DNA of 64,000 nt from assembly GCF_004522215.1 (NCBI RefSeq), contig NZ_SDLR01000004.1:682001-746000 (forward strand), in the 5' to 3' direction. Of the stretch, positions 51,070 through 60,108 are shown piece by piece. The number at the start of each line of letters is the position of its first letter. Position 1 is the stretch's first letter. Both the position numbers and the translations under genes were made by a program. Below the pieces are notes generated by a model. That model was not told the origin of the DNA. It saw only the letters and a program-made list of their open reading frames with translations, and made no database searches. The stretch comes from Ammoniphilus sp. YIM 78166. Its GTDB lineage: Bacteria > Bacillota > Bacilli > Aneurinibacillales > RAOX-1.

Positions 51070-52554
51070 ATGAGGCAACGCTACGATATTTTGCCTGAAG
51101 AAAACTATACGGAAAGTCAGGTGTACCAATGGTTGCTCGACTGTCTGAGTATTGCTGGCCAAAAGGGATTGGACCCTTTATGTGCGGAAGTATCCACATT
51201 ACTAGAGCAGTTTCAGCCAAACGGGACCAGAACTTGGTTAGGCAGAGGGGTATTAAACCTTCTTATGCCTATTTACTCTATTATGGAAAATCATATAGAC
51301 ACGAATACGGAAAGTGAGCGTCTTTTGATTGTGGATGATACCCCTCACTTTCATTCGTATTTGCATCGCTTATTGAAAGATAAAGATTATACATTGGTTT
51401 CGAGCTCTTCGACTAGCCCAAATCTGCTGGGAAATTTTTACCAAGCTAATCCATGTGCGGTCCTCCTTCATGCCCGCTTGGGGAGCCTTAGCTGTATAGA
51501 AGAATTGAAGGAGAAGTGCAAGGACGATTTGATTCCTATGCTTGTTTTTCAGGATCAGGCATGCTCGAGTGATTTGGCATTTGCTGATGAGGTCTTGCTC
51601 ATGTCAGCAGAACCGGGGTTCTTACTTTCGCGAATCGACAAGCATCTGGCCAAACGCAGAGGGATAGAAGAGCTCTTACTGAGAGATCCAGTGACAGCGG
51701 CTTTCAATAATCCATATCTCAAATTGGAAGTGAACCGGCAGATCCAAGAGATGAAAAGGACCCATGAACCGTTTTGTTTAGTTTTAGTAGATATTAACGA
51801 TCTTGCTGGCTTTAACCGTTGCCATGGTTATTCGGCGGGAGATGGATTGATGAAGGGGCTAGTAAGCTTTATCCAGAGAAGTATTCGTCCTATGGATACC
51901 TTGGCCCGACTTCATGGAGATAAGTTTGTGCTTGTTCTCCCGAAAACCTACAAAGAAGATGCCATGAAGCTTATGAACAGGCTATTGGGCAATTTCCGTG
52001 AGCAGGAATGGAAGATGAGCTTCTGTGCGAAGGTGATGGAATATAAGGATCCGAAAGAAACCTTAGAAGAATGCTTGGCCTACTTGTCCCTTGGTAAGCA
52101 GGAAAAGAAAGTTGCTGCAGTCCTCGACGGTTCCATGGAGAAGCAGCAGAGCGCTATGCCGAAGTTACGCATTGCTGTTATTGACGATAACCGGATGCAA
52201 AGAGAGTTTTTGAAAGATCAGCTTGGAAATATGGTTTTAGAAAACTATGAAATTGAACTTCGAAGCTACGCGGACGGAGATGAGTTTTTCCAGGATCCAT
52301 GGCATCGGGAAAACTGCCGGTATCTTCTTATTCTAGATCGAATCATGCCCAAGATGGATGGGTTAGAAGTATTACAGAAAATTCGCAAGGAGTACGACAG
52401 AAGACGCTACCAAGTTCTAATGTTATCGAGTAAGGATCAAGAAGGCGATATTACGTTGGCGATCCAAAGAGGTGCGAATGATTATATGACAAAGCCCTTT
52501 AGCTTAAAAGAATTAACGGTAAGAATGAAGCGACTGGTGCAGGGGATACGATGA
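51070..52554 (+). CDS. REC - degenerate GGDEF - REC protein, putative c-di-GMP receptor
   Basis: 494 residues from the ATG after GGAGAGGTGG; the ATG at 51034 has no ribosome site. Residues about 84-190 form a receiver-like domain (VDDT) whose phospho-acceptor is missing (LLHARLGS). Residues about 195-345 are a GGDEF domain with HGDKF (282-286) in place of GGDEF, so it is probably inactive as a cyclase, but the c-di-GMP inhibitory site RxxD is kept (Arg273-Asp276, five residues before HGDKF). The C-terminal receiver (about 368-494) is intact: Asp372-373, Asp423 in LDRIMP, Lys475 in TKPF. The stop overlaps the next gene (ATGA). It is analogous to YdaK/PelD-type control of exopolysaccharide synthesis (inference). 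Confidence 0.85.
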   Translation: MRQRYDILPEENYTESQVYQWLLDCLSIAGQKGLDPLCAEVSTLLEQFQPNGTRTWLGRGVLNLLMPIYSIMENHIDTNTESERLLIVDDTPHFHSYLHRLLKDKDYTLVSSSSTSPNLLGNFYQANPCAVLLHARLGSLSCIEELKEKCKDDLIPMLVFQDQACSSDLAFADEVLLMSAEPGFLLSRIDKHLAKRRGIEELLLRDPVTAAFNNPYLKLEVNRQIQEMKRTHEPFCLVLVDINDLAGFNRCHGYSAGDGLMKGLVSFIQRSIRPMDTLARLHGDKFVLVLPKTYKEDAMKLMNRLLGNFREQEWKMSFCAKVMEYKDPKETLEECLAYLSLGKQEKKVAAVLDGSMEKQQSAMPKLRIAVIDDNRMQREFLKDQLGNMVLENYEIELRSYADGDEFFQDPWHRENCRYLLILDRIMPKMDGLEVLQKIRKEYDRRRYQVLMLSSKDQEGDITLAIQRGANDYMTKPFSLKELTVRMKRLVQGIR

Positions 52555-53606
52555 TCAATACCGCTTTTGTCTTATTTCTTACAGGGATGATCACGGCAAC
52601 GCTTCTTATGCTTTACCTGTATTTGGTCTGGTGTAAGATGTCCAACGCCTTATGGGCGAAAAGGAAAGAAGCTTGGCTACACCAACATCGGGAAGAGATC
52701 AAGAACTATATCGTGACCAGTGATCATTCCGCAGCCTTTATTCCAGAACGTGAATACCAATTTGAAGCGCTCGAGGATTTTTTTAGTGAATATCTCAGCC
52801 TTTACAAGATGGACAGCCAAGTTGAACACATTAAGAGATTTATAGTAAAACACTTCGTGCCGCGTTATCGACAAAAACTCTTCCATCGAAAATGGAGCGT
52901 AAGGATGAACGCTCTTTATTTCATTGATCTGTTCAAGCTTGAAGAGATGCAGGAAGATTTGCTCCGATTACTGGAACACCGGAACTGCACGCCGGAAGAA
53001 GCTTATCAAGTCTACATTCTATTAGCGGAGTTTGGATACGTTGGGATTGAGAATTACATCAAAGAGGAGAAAGATCTTTCTCCTTACTTATTAAATCAAC
53101 TGCTTGGCAGGGTTATCCATGAACAGACCATTTATCGGTATGTAGAGACTTTCTTTAAGCACCCAGAGCCTTTGCAGTTAAGTATCCTAGATATCATACG
53201 CGAGAAAAACTTGAGGACAGGGGAAGTTCAAGATCTGCTGGAAGGTTTATTGCAAGACGATGGTTCAAACCGAGAAGTACGAATTAGGGCCATGAAGACT
53301 CTTTCCACCCTTGGCTATATTACCGATCCCGAGATGGTGACGGCATTGGTTAAGCAGAACCTAGCTGCGGAAGAGAGAATGATGCTTGCCAGGTTGATGG
53401 GGAGCATTAAAAAGGACCGATTTATTCCGTATCTGGAGCAGTTCATGAGCGATGAAAGCTATCTGGTAAGAGCCGAAGCGGCAAAATCTATGAAAACATA
53501 CAGAAACGGCAACGAGAGGCTTAACTGGATTGCCGCCAATCATTCAGATGCCTTTGCACGGGCCATTGCGAGGGAGTGGTTGGAGCGGAGGGTGGAATAT
53601 GAATAA
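52551..53606 (+). CDS. Membrane-anchored HEAT-repeat protein
   Basis: 351 residues. One N-terminal membrane helix (about 5-27), then a wholly helical domain with HEAT-like repeats, clearest near the C-terminus (REVRIRAMKTLSTLGYITDPEMVTAL and SYLVRAEAAKSMKTY). It probably acts as a cytoplasmic scaffold next to the synthase. It overlaps its neighbours on both sides by 4 and 8 bp, so the four genes form one tightly coupled operon. No enzymatic motif seen. Confidence 0.8.
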   Translation: MINTAFVLFLTGMITATLLMLYLYLVWCKMSNALWAKRKEAWLHQHREEIKNYIVTSDHSAAFIPEREYQFEALEDFFSEYLSLYKMDSQVEHIKRFIVKHFVPRYRQKLFHRKWSVRMNALYFIDLFKLEEMQEDLLRLLEHRNCTPEEAYQVYILLAEFGYVGIENYIKEEKDLSPYLLNQLLGRVIHEQTIYRYVETFFKHPEPLQLSILDIIREKNLRTGEVQDLLEGLLQDDGSNREVRIRAMKTLSTLGYITDPEMVTALVKQNLAAEERMMLARLMGSIKKDRFIPYLEQFMSDESYLVRAEAAKSMKTYRNGNERLNWIAANHSDAFARAIAREWLERRVEYE

Positions 53607-55044
53607 AGGAACCGACATCCTGAACTTTCTCTTTATTGTGGTGAACGAGTTTGTCTTTTTCTACTTAGTGGTGGTCTGCCTTTTTTACCTCTCTTTGTTC
53701 TTGTTCGCCTATAGCCGAGTAAAGAAGGAAAAGGGACTTCATCACATTGAGCCCTATAAGAGCCTGCAAAGATCGGCCTATACGGTTCCTCTTTCCGTGA
53801 TTGTTCCTGCCTATAATGAAGAGGCAGGTGTCATCGGGAGTATCCTATCGCTAGTCACAGGGAGCGGACGGCTGGATTATCCGGAGTTTGAAGTGATTGT
53901 GGTGAATGACGGCTCTACAGATGCGACGCTTGAAAAAGTGATTCACAGATTTAAGATGGTTCCCTTAAAAAATAAAGTGATCCGCCATAAGAACGGTATC
54001 TTTACCCAACCCATCAGGGCCATTTACCAATCCGAAACTTATCCCTACCTCTTTCTCATTGATAAGGCCAATGGAGGAAAGTCGGACGCTTTAAATGCAG
54101 GCATCAACTTCTGCAAATATCCTTATTTTGCTACGATCGATGGGGATACGGTGTTAGAGCCGGATTCTTTTCTGAAGATCATGAAGCCCATTATTGAAAA
54201 CACCGATGAGGAGATTCTGGCTACAGGGGGAAATGTGCTATTAGCGAATGGGAGCACTATTGCCCATGGGCAATTGAAGGAGTTTAAATTATCTCGAAAC
54301 CCCCTGATCATCATGCAAACGATCGAATACATGCGTGCTTTTTTAACGGGAAGAATTGGACTCAGTCGAGAAAATCTTTTGCTGATTATCTCAGGAGCGT
54401 TTGGAGTCTTCAAGACGGAACGAGTGATCCGGGTAGGTGGGTATAAGGTTGGCACCATCGGAGAGGATATGGAGCTTGTTGTCCGTCTTCATAAGAGAAA
54501 TTTGGAGGAGCAATGGGGAGCCAAAATCGTTTATGTAGCTGATCCTATCTGCTATACGGAAGCCCCGGAGGACTTATCCGTGCTAAGGACGCAAAGAGTA
54601 AGGTGGCATCGAGGCTTATTTGAAAGCTTATGGACCCACAAGGCGATGCTGTTTAATCCGAAGTATAAGCGAATCGGCCTCGTGGCTATGCCTTATTTTT
54701 TGTTTGTTGAACTATTGGGCCCCGTGATTGAGCTATTAGGGTACATCGTGGTGGTTTTTGGTTTTTTCATGGACAGCCTTAATGTACAATATTCGATCGC
54801 GCTGATGATGCTGATGGTGATTTATGGGTCTTTTTTATCAATGGGAGCCGTTCTCTTGGAGGAATGGAGGCTAGGCAAGCATCAAACCTTAAAAGAATTG
54901 AATTGGTTAATTTTCTTTGCGTTGACAGAGACCTTCTGGTATCGGCCATTACTTACTTTTTGGCGAGTGATCGCTTTCCTGCAGATTCTTAGGGGAAAGC
55001 AGCATGGATGGGGAGAGATGAAGCGCAAGGGCATTTCTGCCTAG
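53599..55044 (+). CDS. Processive family 2 glycosyltransferase
   Basis: 481 residues from the ATG at 53599 (GGAGGGTGG upstream). One N-terminal helix pair, then a GT-A domain: VIVPAYNEE, VVNDGSTD, KANGGKSDALN, IDGDT (DxD), GEDMELVVRLHKR and the QxxRW motif as QRVRW, which marks processive synthases such as cellulose, hyaluronan and PNAG synthases. Three or four C-terminal helices would form the export channel. It probably polymerises and extrudes a polysaccharide. The polymer is not identifiable from sequence. Confidence 0.94.
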   Translation: MNKGTDILNFLFIVVNEFVFFYLVVVCLFYLSLFLFAYSRVKKEKGLHHIEPYKSLQRSAYTVPLSVIVPAYNEEAGVIGSILSLVTGSGRLDYPEFEVIVVNDGSTDATLEKVIHRFKMVPLKNKVIRHKNGIFTQPIRAIYQSETYPYLFLIDKANGGKSDALNAGINFCKYPYFATIDGDTVLEPDSFLKIMKPIIENTDEEILATGGNVLLANGSTIAHGQLKEFKLSRNPLIIMQTIEYMRAFLTGRIGLSRENLLLIISGAFGVFKTERVIRVGGYKVGTIGEDMELVVRLHKRNLEEQWGAKIVYVADPICYTEAPEDLSVLRTQRVRWHRGLFESLWTHKAMLFNPKYKRIGLVAMPYFLFVELLGPVIELLGYIVVVFGFFMDSLNVQYSIALMMLMVIYGSFLSMGAVLLEEWRLGKHQTLKELNWLIFFALTETFWYRPLLTFWRVIAFLQILRGKQHGWGEMKRKGISA

Positions 55045-55059
55045 ACAGGAGGAAGAGTT

Positions 55060-58000
55060 TTGCGAGAGGGTTGGATAAAGTGGGGGATGGTCGTTTTCCT
55101 TTTTGCTTGTATTTTTCTACTCCCCTATTTTAGTTGGTTATATAAAGATAAACAAATGCTAGATGTGGTTATCCTCGACAATACCGTTCCTACTCAGGAT
55201 TATCGAGAACATAAGGGTTTGGTATGGCTGCTTAATCACTTTAAATATGTGAAAAGCCAAGATCAAGCCCAGTATTCTGTGCAAGAGGATTATTACGGCT
55301 TCATTCCCCGTACAGAGGAGAAATATGAAGTCAAAGAACTACAGATAGCGCCTAACGAATCTGATCTCATCTATGTGACGGACACGTATGGAGTATATGA
55401 AGAAGACTACTACGGCCATACTTCCAATAGTCTTGGTGTTCGCTCGGATAAGATCTACGGAGGCTTTGGGCCCCTGGACCTGGAGAAAATCAAAGCCGAG
55501 ATCTATCATGGAAAAACCCTCATTGCCGAATTTAATACCTTCGGCAGTCCTACCGATGAAGCGGTAAGGCAATCGCTCTATAAAATTTTGGGACTCGAAT
55601 GGACGGGTTGGATCGGCCGATCGTTTGCGGATCTTTCTAAAGGGAAGGAGGTTCCCGCGTGGGCTGTATCCAACTATGAAAAAAAGTACGGAACGGCGTG
55701 GAGCTTTCAAGGGTATGGCTTTATTTTTGTGAACGAGCAGGATGACATCATTGTCTTGGAAGCCGGAACCGAGGCGGGCAAAGGAGGAAGTAAATTTTCT
55801 CTGACGCAAGAGGGAGAAGCTCTCTTTGGTCCGCTTAGGGATACGCGCTATAACTATTGGTTTGATATCGTAGAAGCAGGAAACTCAACGTCAGTGCTGG
55901 CCGAGTATCATCTGGATGTAACTGAAGAGGGAAAGAAAAAGCTGGATGAACACGGGATTCCATCCGTCTTCCCGGCTGTTATTAAAAATACAACAGGCGT
56001 TTATACCTCGTATTACTTTGCTGGAGATTATGCCGATAGCAATGAGCTCCCTTCCTTTTTTCAATTTTTAGGGTTCGATCGGTTCATCTCGTGGATTTCC
56101 TGGGACTCTCGCGAAAGCTTGGAGCCTTTTTTCTGGCGAATTTATTTGCCCATGATGGAGAGGATTTTGGCCGACATCGTAAAGGAAAAAGAAAACCGTC
56201 CCGAGGCCAAGCAGCCGGAGATTTCGACCCAAGAAGGAACACACCTGGTGGCACGCACGCAGGGGATGGATTTGCAAATCTATCAAAACGGAAAGTGGGA
56301 AACCTTCTTTGCCAAGGGGGTGAACATGGGCATGGCTCTCCCAGGCAAGTGGTTCACCGAATTTCCTAAGGATGAAGCCGACTATCTGAGATGGCTAACG
56401 ATGATCGGGGAAATGAATAGCAACACGATACGTGTTTACACGTTAATGGAGCCTTCTTTCTACCGGGCATTAGCCGCCTATAATCAAGTTCACTCTGAAG
56501 CTCCTTTGTGGTTAATGCAAGAGATCTGGCCGGAAGAACATCCGGAGAACCATGACTTCTTGGGTAAAGAATATAACGATACCTTCCATCAAGAAATCGA
56601 ATATGTGATAGATGCCATTCATGGCAAGGCCAAGATTCCCGAGCGCAAGGGGCGAGCATACGGGGAATATACCGCCGATGTCTCCGCTTATGTAGCTGGA
56701 TATTTAGTAGGGCGGGAGCTAGAGCCTGAGGAAGTGTTGGAAACCGATCGACGCCATCCGGGGTTCGCTATTGAGGGGGAATATCTTTCCGCTAAAGGAG
56801 GAAACCCTTCTGAAAATTGGCTCGCTTGGAGCTGTGACTATGTCTTGGCTTATGAGGAAAAGACCTACGGATGGCAGCATCCCGTAGCCATTGTGAGCTG
56901 GCCGACGCTGGATGCCTTGAAGCATGATGCGGAGTGGAATGAAGAAGGCGATCCATCTAAGCTATATAATGATAAGGCGACTGTGGATATACGAAACTTT
57001 TCATTCGGTCCCAAGATGAAAGCAGGTCTATTTGGAGCCTACCATATTTACCCCAACTATCCAGACTTTATGAACAATGAACCAAGCTATGATGAGTATC
57101 AGGATGAGGAAGGAAGACTTCGCTACGGCGGCTATCTTCAGCAGTTTATGGCGATTCATCAAGGCTTCCCAGCCGTGGTAGCCGAATACGGTCTGGCCAC
57201 GGGAATGGGCAACGCCCACCACAGTCCGGATGGGTACCACCATGGTGGGATGTCCGAAGAAGAGCAAGGCAAAGGCGTGGTTCGCATGACCAAGGCGATC
57301 CATAGGGAAGGGTACGCAGGCGGCTTAGTTTTCGAATGGATGGATGAATGGGCCAAGAAAACCTGGATCACCGAACCTTTTATGGTCCCTTATGAAAGAC
57401 ATGTGATGTGGCACAATGCGATCGATCCAGAGCAGAACTATGGAATTTTGGCTATGGAACCTAAGAAGCGTTTGGTATCGGATTATGTTCAAGAGGGAAA
57501 AGGATTGATCCGTAAGCTCGAAATGAGCGCAGATGAGGCTTTTCTTCATATTGATATCACCACAAGCCGGCCGGTAGATTGGTCGAAGGATGAAATTTTA
57601 ATTGGTTTGGATACATTTGATAGGACAAAGGGAGAGTTCCGTTATCGACCTGATCTCCCTGTAATTTCTCCATCAGGGATGGAATTTCTCATCGAGCTCA
57701 AGAGCGAACAAGAGGCTAAGCTTTTAGTCATTCCTAGCTACAACATAGCCAAGGGAAGCTTTACCTCTTCCATAGGCAGCGATGGTCAGTTTGAAGAGAT
57801 ACGGCGACTCATCAATAAAGCAGGTGTCCGCAAGGATGGAACAAGGTATGGCGAGCATTACGCGGATGGTAGTACGCTTCGATATGGATCTTTTGTAGGC
57901 AACTATTATCACTGGAATGCGACGGCCGAAAAAATTCAGCTACGCCTGCCATGGGGACGGATCAATGTGACCGATCCAACCTCTTTACAGGTGCTCAATG

Positions 58001-58239
58001 ACAGCCGAAGTTTAGCGGAGCTGGGCGGGGATCTGGAAAGAGATGAACTGCGAACGGAGAAGACAGAAGGAATTCGCATATCAGCGATTTGGCTAAACGA
58101 TAATTCGGATGTGCTAGAGGTCTTTCCTGCTGAGGAGCCGCAGCCTTATCAATGGAACGAGTGGGGGATACCGAGGTATCGGGAAAGATTGAAGGAAAGC
58201 TATCCTTATATCCAAGAGTATTTTGGGACGCTACCGTAA
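55060..58239 (+). CDS. Membrane-anchored glycoside-hydrolase-like protein
   Basis: 1059 residues. TTG start after AGGAGGAAGA. One N-terminal membrane helix (about 7-25), an N-terminal extracellular domain of about 360 residues that I do not recognise (GGFGPLDLEKIKAEI; FFQFLGFDRFISW), then a TIM-barrel-like region (about 400-830) beginning FFAKGVNMGMALPG. LVGRELE (Glu553) and VAEYGL (Glu709) are placed as acid/base and nucleophile of clan GH-A enzymes. A C-terminal beta domain follows. It could trim, transfer or modify the polymer made by the adjacent synthase. A paralogue of the barrel starts at 63637. Confidence 0.75.
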   Translation: MREGWIKWGMVVFLFACIFLLPYFSWLYKDKQMLDVVILDNTVPTQDYREHKGLVWLLNHFKYVKSQDQAQYSVQEDYYGFIPRTEEKYEVKELQIAPNESDLIYVTDTYGVYEEDYYGHTSNSLGVRSDKIYGGFGPLDLEKIKAEIYHGKTLIAEFNTFGSPTDEAVRQSLYKILGLEWTGWIGRSFADLSKGKEVPAWAVSNYEKKYGTAWSFQGYGFIFVNEQDDIIVLEAGTEAGKGGSKFSLTQEGEALFGPLRDTRYNYWFDIVEAGNSTSVLAEYHLDVTEEGKKKLDEHGIPSVFPAVIKNTTGVYTSYYFAGDYADSNELPSFFQFLGFDRFISWISWDSRESLEPFFWRIYLPMMERILADIVKEKENRPEAKQPEISTQEGTHLVARTQGMDLQIYQNGKWETFFAKGVNMGMALPGKWFTEFPKDEADYLRWLTMIGEMNSNTIRVYTLMEPSFYRALAAYNQVHSEAPLWLMQEIWPEEHPENHDFLGKEYNDTFHQEIEYVIDAIHGKAKIPERKGRAYGEYTADVSAYVAGYLVGRELEPEEVLETDRRHPGFAIEGEYLSAKGGNPSENWLAWSCDYVLAYEEKTYGWQHPVAIVSWPTLDALKHDAEWNEEGDPSKLYNDKATVDIRNFSFGPKMKAGLFGAYHIYPNYPDFMNNEPSYDEYQDEEGRLRYGGYLQQFMAIHQGFPAVVAEYGLATGMGNAHHSPDGYHHGGMSEEEQGKGVVRMTKAIHREGYAGGLVFEWMDEWAKKTWITEPFMVPYERHVMWHNAIDPEQNYGILAMEPKKRLVSDYVQEGKGLIRKLEMSADEAFLHIDITTSRPVDWSKDEILIGLDTFDRTKGEFRYRPDLPVISPSGMEFLIELKSEQEAKLLVIPSYNIAKGSFTSSIGSDGQFEEIRRLINKAGVRKDGTRYGEHYADGSTLRYGSFVGNYYHWNATAEKIQLRLPWGRINVTDPTSLQVLNDSRSLAELGGDLERDELRTEKTEGIRISAIWLNDNSDVLEVFPAEEPQPYQWNEWGIPRYRERLKESYPYIQEYFGTLP

Positions 58240-58244
58240 AGGGG

Positions 58245-58279
58245 AGGGCCGCAACGAGGGATTCGTTGTGGTCCTTTTT
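58245..58279 (+). terminator. Terminator of the exopolysaccharide operon
   Basis: AGGGCCGCAACGA pairs with TCGTTGTGGTCCT (two G-T pairs) around GGGAT, followed by five T. Confidence 0.85.
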
Positions 58280-58373
58280 ACTGCGTAGGCGGCTGCTCAC
58301 GAAACTAAGGAAATTTCTTCCAAGCCGGTAATGGCTTCAATCAGGGGGAGCGCGATCTCGATTAAGGGAGGTT

Positions 58374-58420
58374 CGCCCAATTCGGAGGGGGAGACGCCCG
58401 AAAGTGGAGTCGGATCGCCT
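58374..58420. repeat. Short CGCCC array with 21-bp period
   Basis: CGCCC at 58374 and 58395 and CGCC at 58416, exactly 21 bp apart, with CGCCCGAAAGTGG in the second unit as in the array at 39581. It lies in the 280-bp gap before the sigma-54 activator. A TATAAT at 58486-58491 is a possible -10 for that gene. Confidence 0.6.
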
Positions 58421-58519
58421 TGTCTATCCGAAGATACAGAAAAAGCTGCCAAATATTTTGCGCTCAAGGGGGTAACGCATTCCGTTATAATAGAGATAAT
58501 ACTAGATTAGGGTGATCTC

Positions 58520-59950
58520 ATGGAGTTAGGTTGGAAGCAATGGACGACTCAATTTGAGTGGATTTTAAATATTATCAATGTAGGGGTGCACGTAGTGGAC
58601 CGCCAGGGTGAAACGGTGTTCTACAATGAAACCATGGCGGGGATCGATGGGCTCAGAAGAGAGGAAGTATTGGGGAGGAATATTTTTCAACTTTATCCGT
58701 CTCTGACCGATGAAACTAGTACACTTCATCTAGCCTTGGATAAAGGAGTGGAGACCGCCGAGACGATCCAAACGTATGTCAATATTCAAGGAAAAACGGT
58801 CACATCCATTAACAGCACGTATCCTCTTTACGAGGAGGACGAGATTATCGGAGCTGTCGAGATTGCCAAAGATATTACCAACGTCATGAGCATGTATGAC
58901 CAAATTCTCGATTTGCGCCAGCAGCTCATGGAATCGCGGAAAAAGAATCGGGCGTTTTCCGGAACGGCGAATTATCATTTTAGTGACATGATCGGGGAAA
59001 GCCCAGCTTTTCAGCAGGCTATTTCCATTGCGAAAAAAGCAGCCAGGACACATTCGCCCGTCATGATTTGCGGTCCTACTGGAACGGGAAAAGAGCTGGT
59101 CGCACAAAGCATCCACAATGCCAGCATTCGCCGAGACGAGCCTTTTATCGCACAGAACTGTGCGGCAGTGCCTAGGGAGCTGATGGAAGGTCTTCTTTTT
59201 GGAACGACAAAGGGGGCTTTTACCGGTGCGATTGATCGTCCGGGGATTTTTGAGCAAGCCAATGGCGGAACGCTGTTTTTGGATGAGCTGAACAGTCTGG
59301 ACCTTTCCTTGCAGGCGAAGCTCCTTCGTGTCCTACAAGAAGGAAGGATCCGCCGAATCGGTGCGTCCTCCGAGCAGGAGATTGATGTTCGGGTAATGGC
59401 AGCGATGAATATTCCAGCTCATGAAGCATTAGAGCAAAACATCCTTCGCTCCGACCTTTTCTTCCGGTTAAATGTCGTGCAGGTCGAGCTGCCCTCCTTG
59501 CAAGAGCGCAAAGAGGATGTCCCGCTCCTCGTCGACCATTTTATCCAAAAGTTTAACTCCTTATTTGGCTCACATGTCCAAGGTGTAAGTGATCAAGTAT
59601 ATGAGCGTTTACTGCATTATAGTTGGCCCGGAAACATCCGAGAATTAGGGCACGCGATAGAATCGGCTTTTAACATGATGGATATCGGATTTGAAACGAT
59701 CGAGCTCCAGCATCTTCCCCATCATTTATTGGACGGCAGACCACAGGAAGTGCCAGCGATTAATCGACTCCAGCGCCCGAAAGGGAATATCGACCTCCCC
59801 AACATGCTCGAGGAGTTCGAACGAGATACGATCGTCAATGTACTCGAAGAGTGTAAGGGTAATATTAGCAAAACAGCCGAAGCCCTCGGGCTCAAGAGGC
59901 AGGCTTTGCAGTATAAGCTGCATAAGTATGGATTGGCTAAGAAGGAGTAG
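58520..59950 (+). CDS. Sigma-54-dependent activator with PAS sensor (RocR-like)
   Basis: 476 residues. N-terminal PAS domain (about 12-120; GVHVVDRQGETVFYN), a short coiled linker, the AAA+ domain (Walker A GPTGTGKE near residue 185, the sigma-54 contact loop GAFTGA near 232, Walker B GTLFLDEL, and the WPGNIREL motif), and a Fis-type helix-turn-helix (GNISKTAEALGLKRQALQYKL). Layout and length match RocR of B. subtilis, an activator of arginine catabolism. Its target is not evident: no neighbouring gene has a convincing -24/-12 promoter. Confidence 0.93.
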   Translation: MELGWKQWTTQFEWILNIINVGVHVVDRQGETVFYNETMAGIDGLRREEVLGRNIFQLYPSLTDETSTLHLALDKGVETAETIQTYVNIQGKTVTSINSTYPLYEEDEIIGAVEIAKDITNVMSMYDQILDLRQQLMESRKKNRAFSGTANYHFSDMIGESPAFQQAISIAKKAARTHSPVMICGPTGTGKELVAQSIHNASIRRDEPFIAQNCAAVPRELMEGLLFGTTKGAFTGAIDRPGIFEQANGGTLFLDELNSLDLSLQAKLLRVLQEGRIRRIGASSEQEIDVRVMAAMNIPAHEALEQNILRSDLFFRLNVVQVELPSLQERKEDVPLLVDHFIQKFNSLFGSHVQGVSDQVYERLLHYSWPGNIRELGHAIESAFNMMDIGFETIELQHLPHHLLDGRPQEVPAINRLQRPKGNIDLPNMLEEFERDTIVNVLEECKGNISKTAEALGLKRQALQYKLHKYGLAKKE

Positions 59951-59970
59951 GTGGGGACCGCTTTTTAAAA

Positions 59971-59996
59971 GTAACCGGAGAAATCCGGTTATTTTT
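59971..59996 (+). terminator. Terminator of the sigma-54 activator gene (dispersed element copy 2)
   Basis: TAACCGG-AGAAAT-CCGGTTA plus T-run, identical to the element at 48532-48556. Confidence 0.85.
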
Positions 59997-60108
59997 ATTT
60001 CTGAAAAAATTTTAAACTAAATCATAAAAATAATGTAATCCCTTTCATGGTTTTATTCCTTATAATATTCAATGTGTTCTAAATATTAGGAATAGGAGAT
60101 GAGAACTA

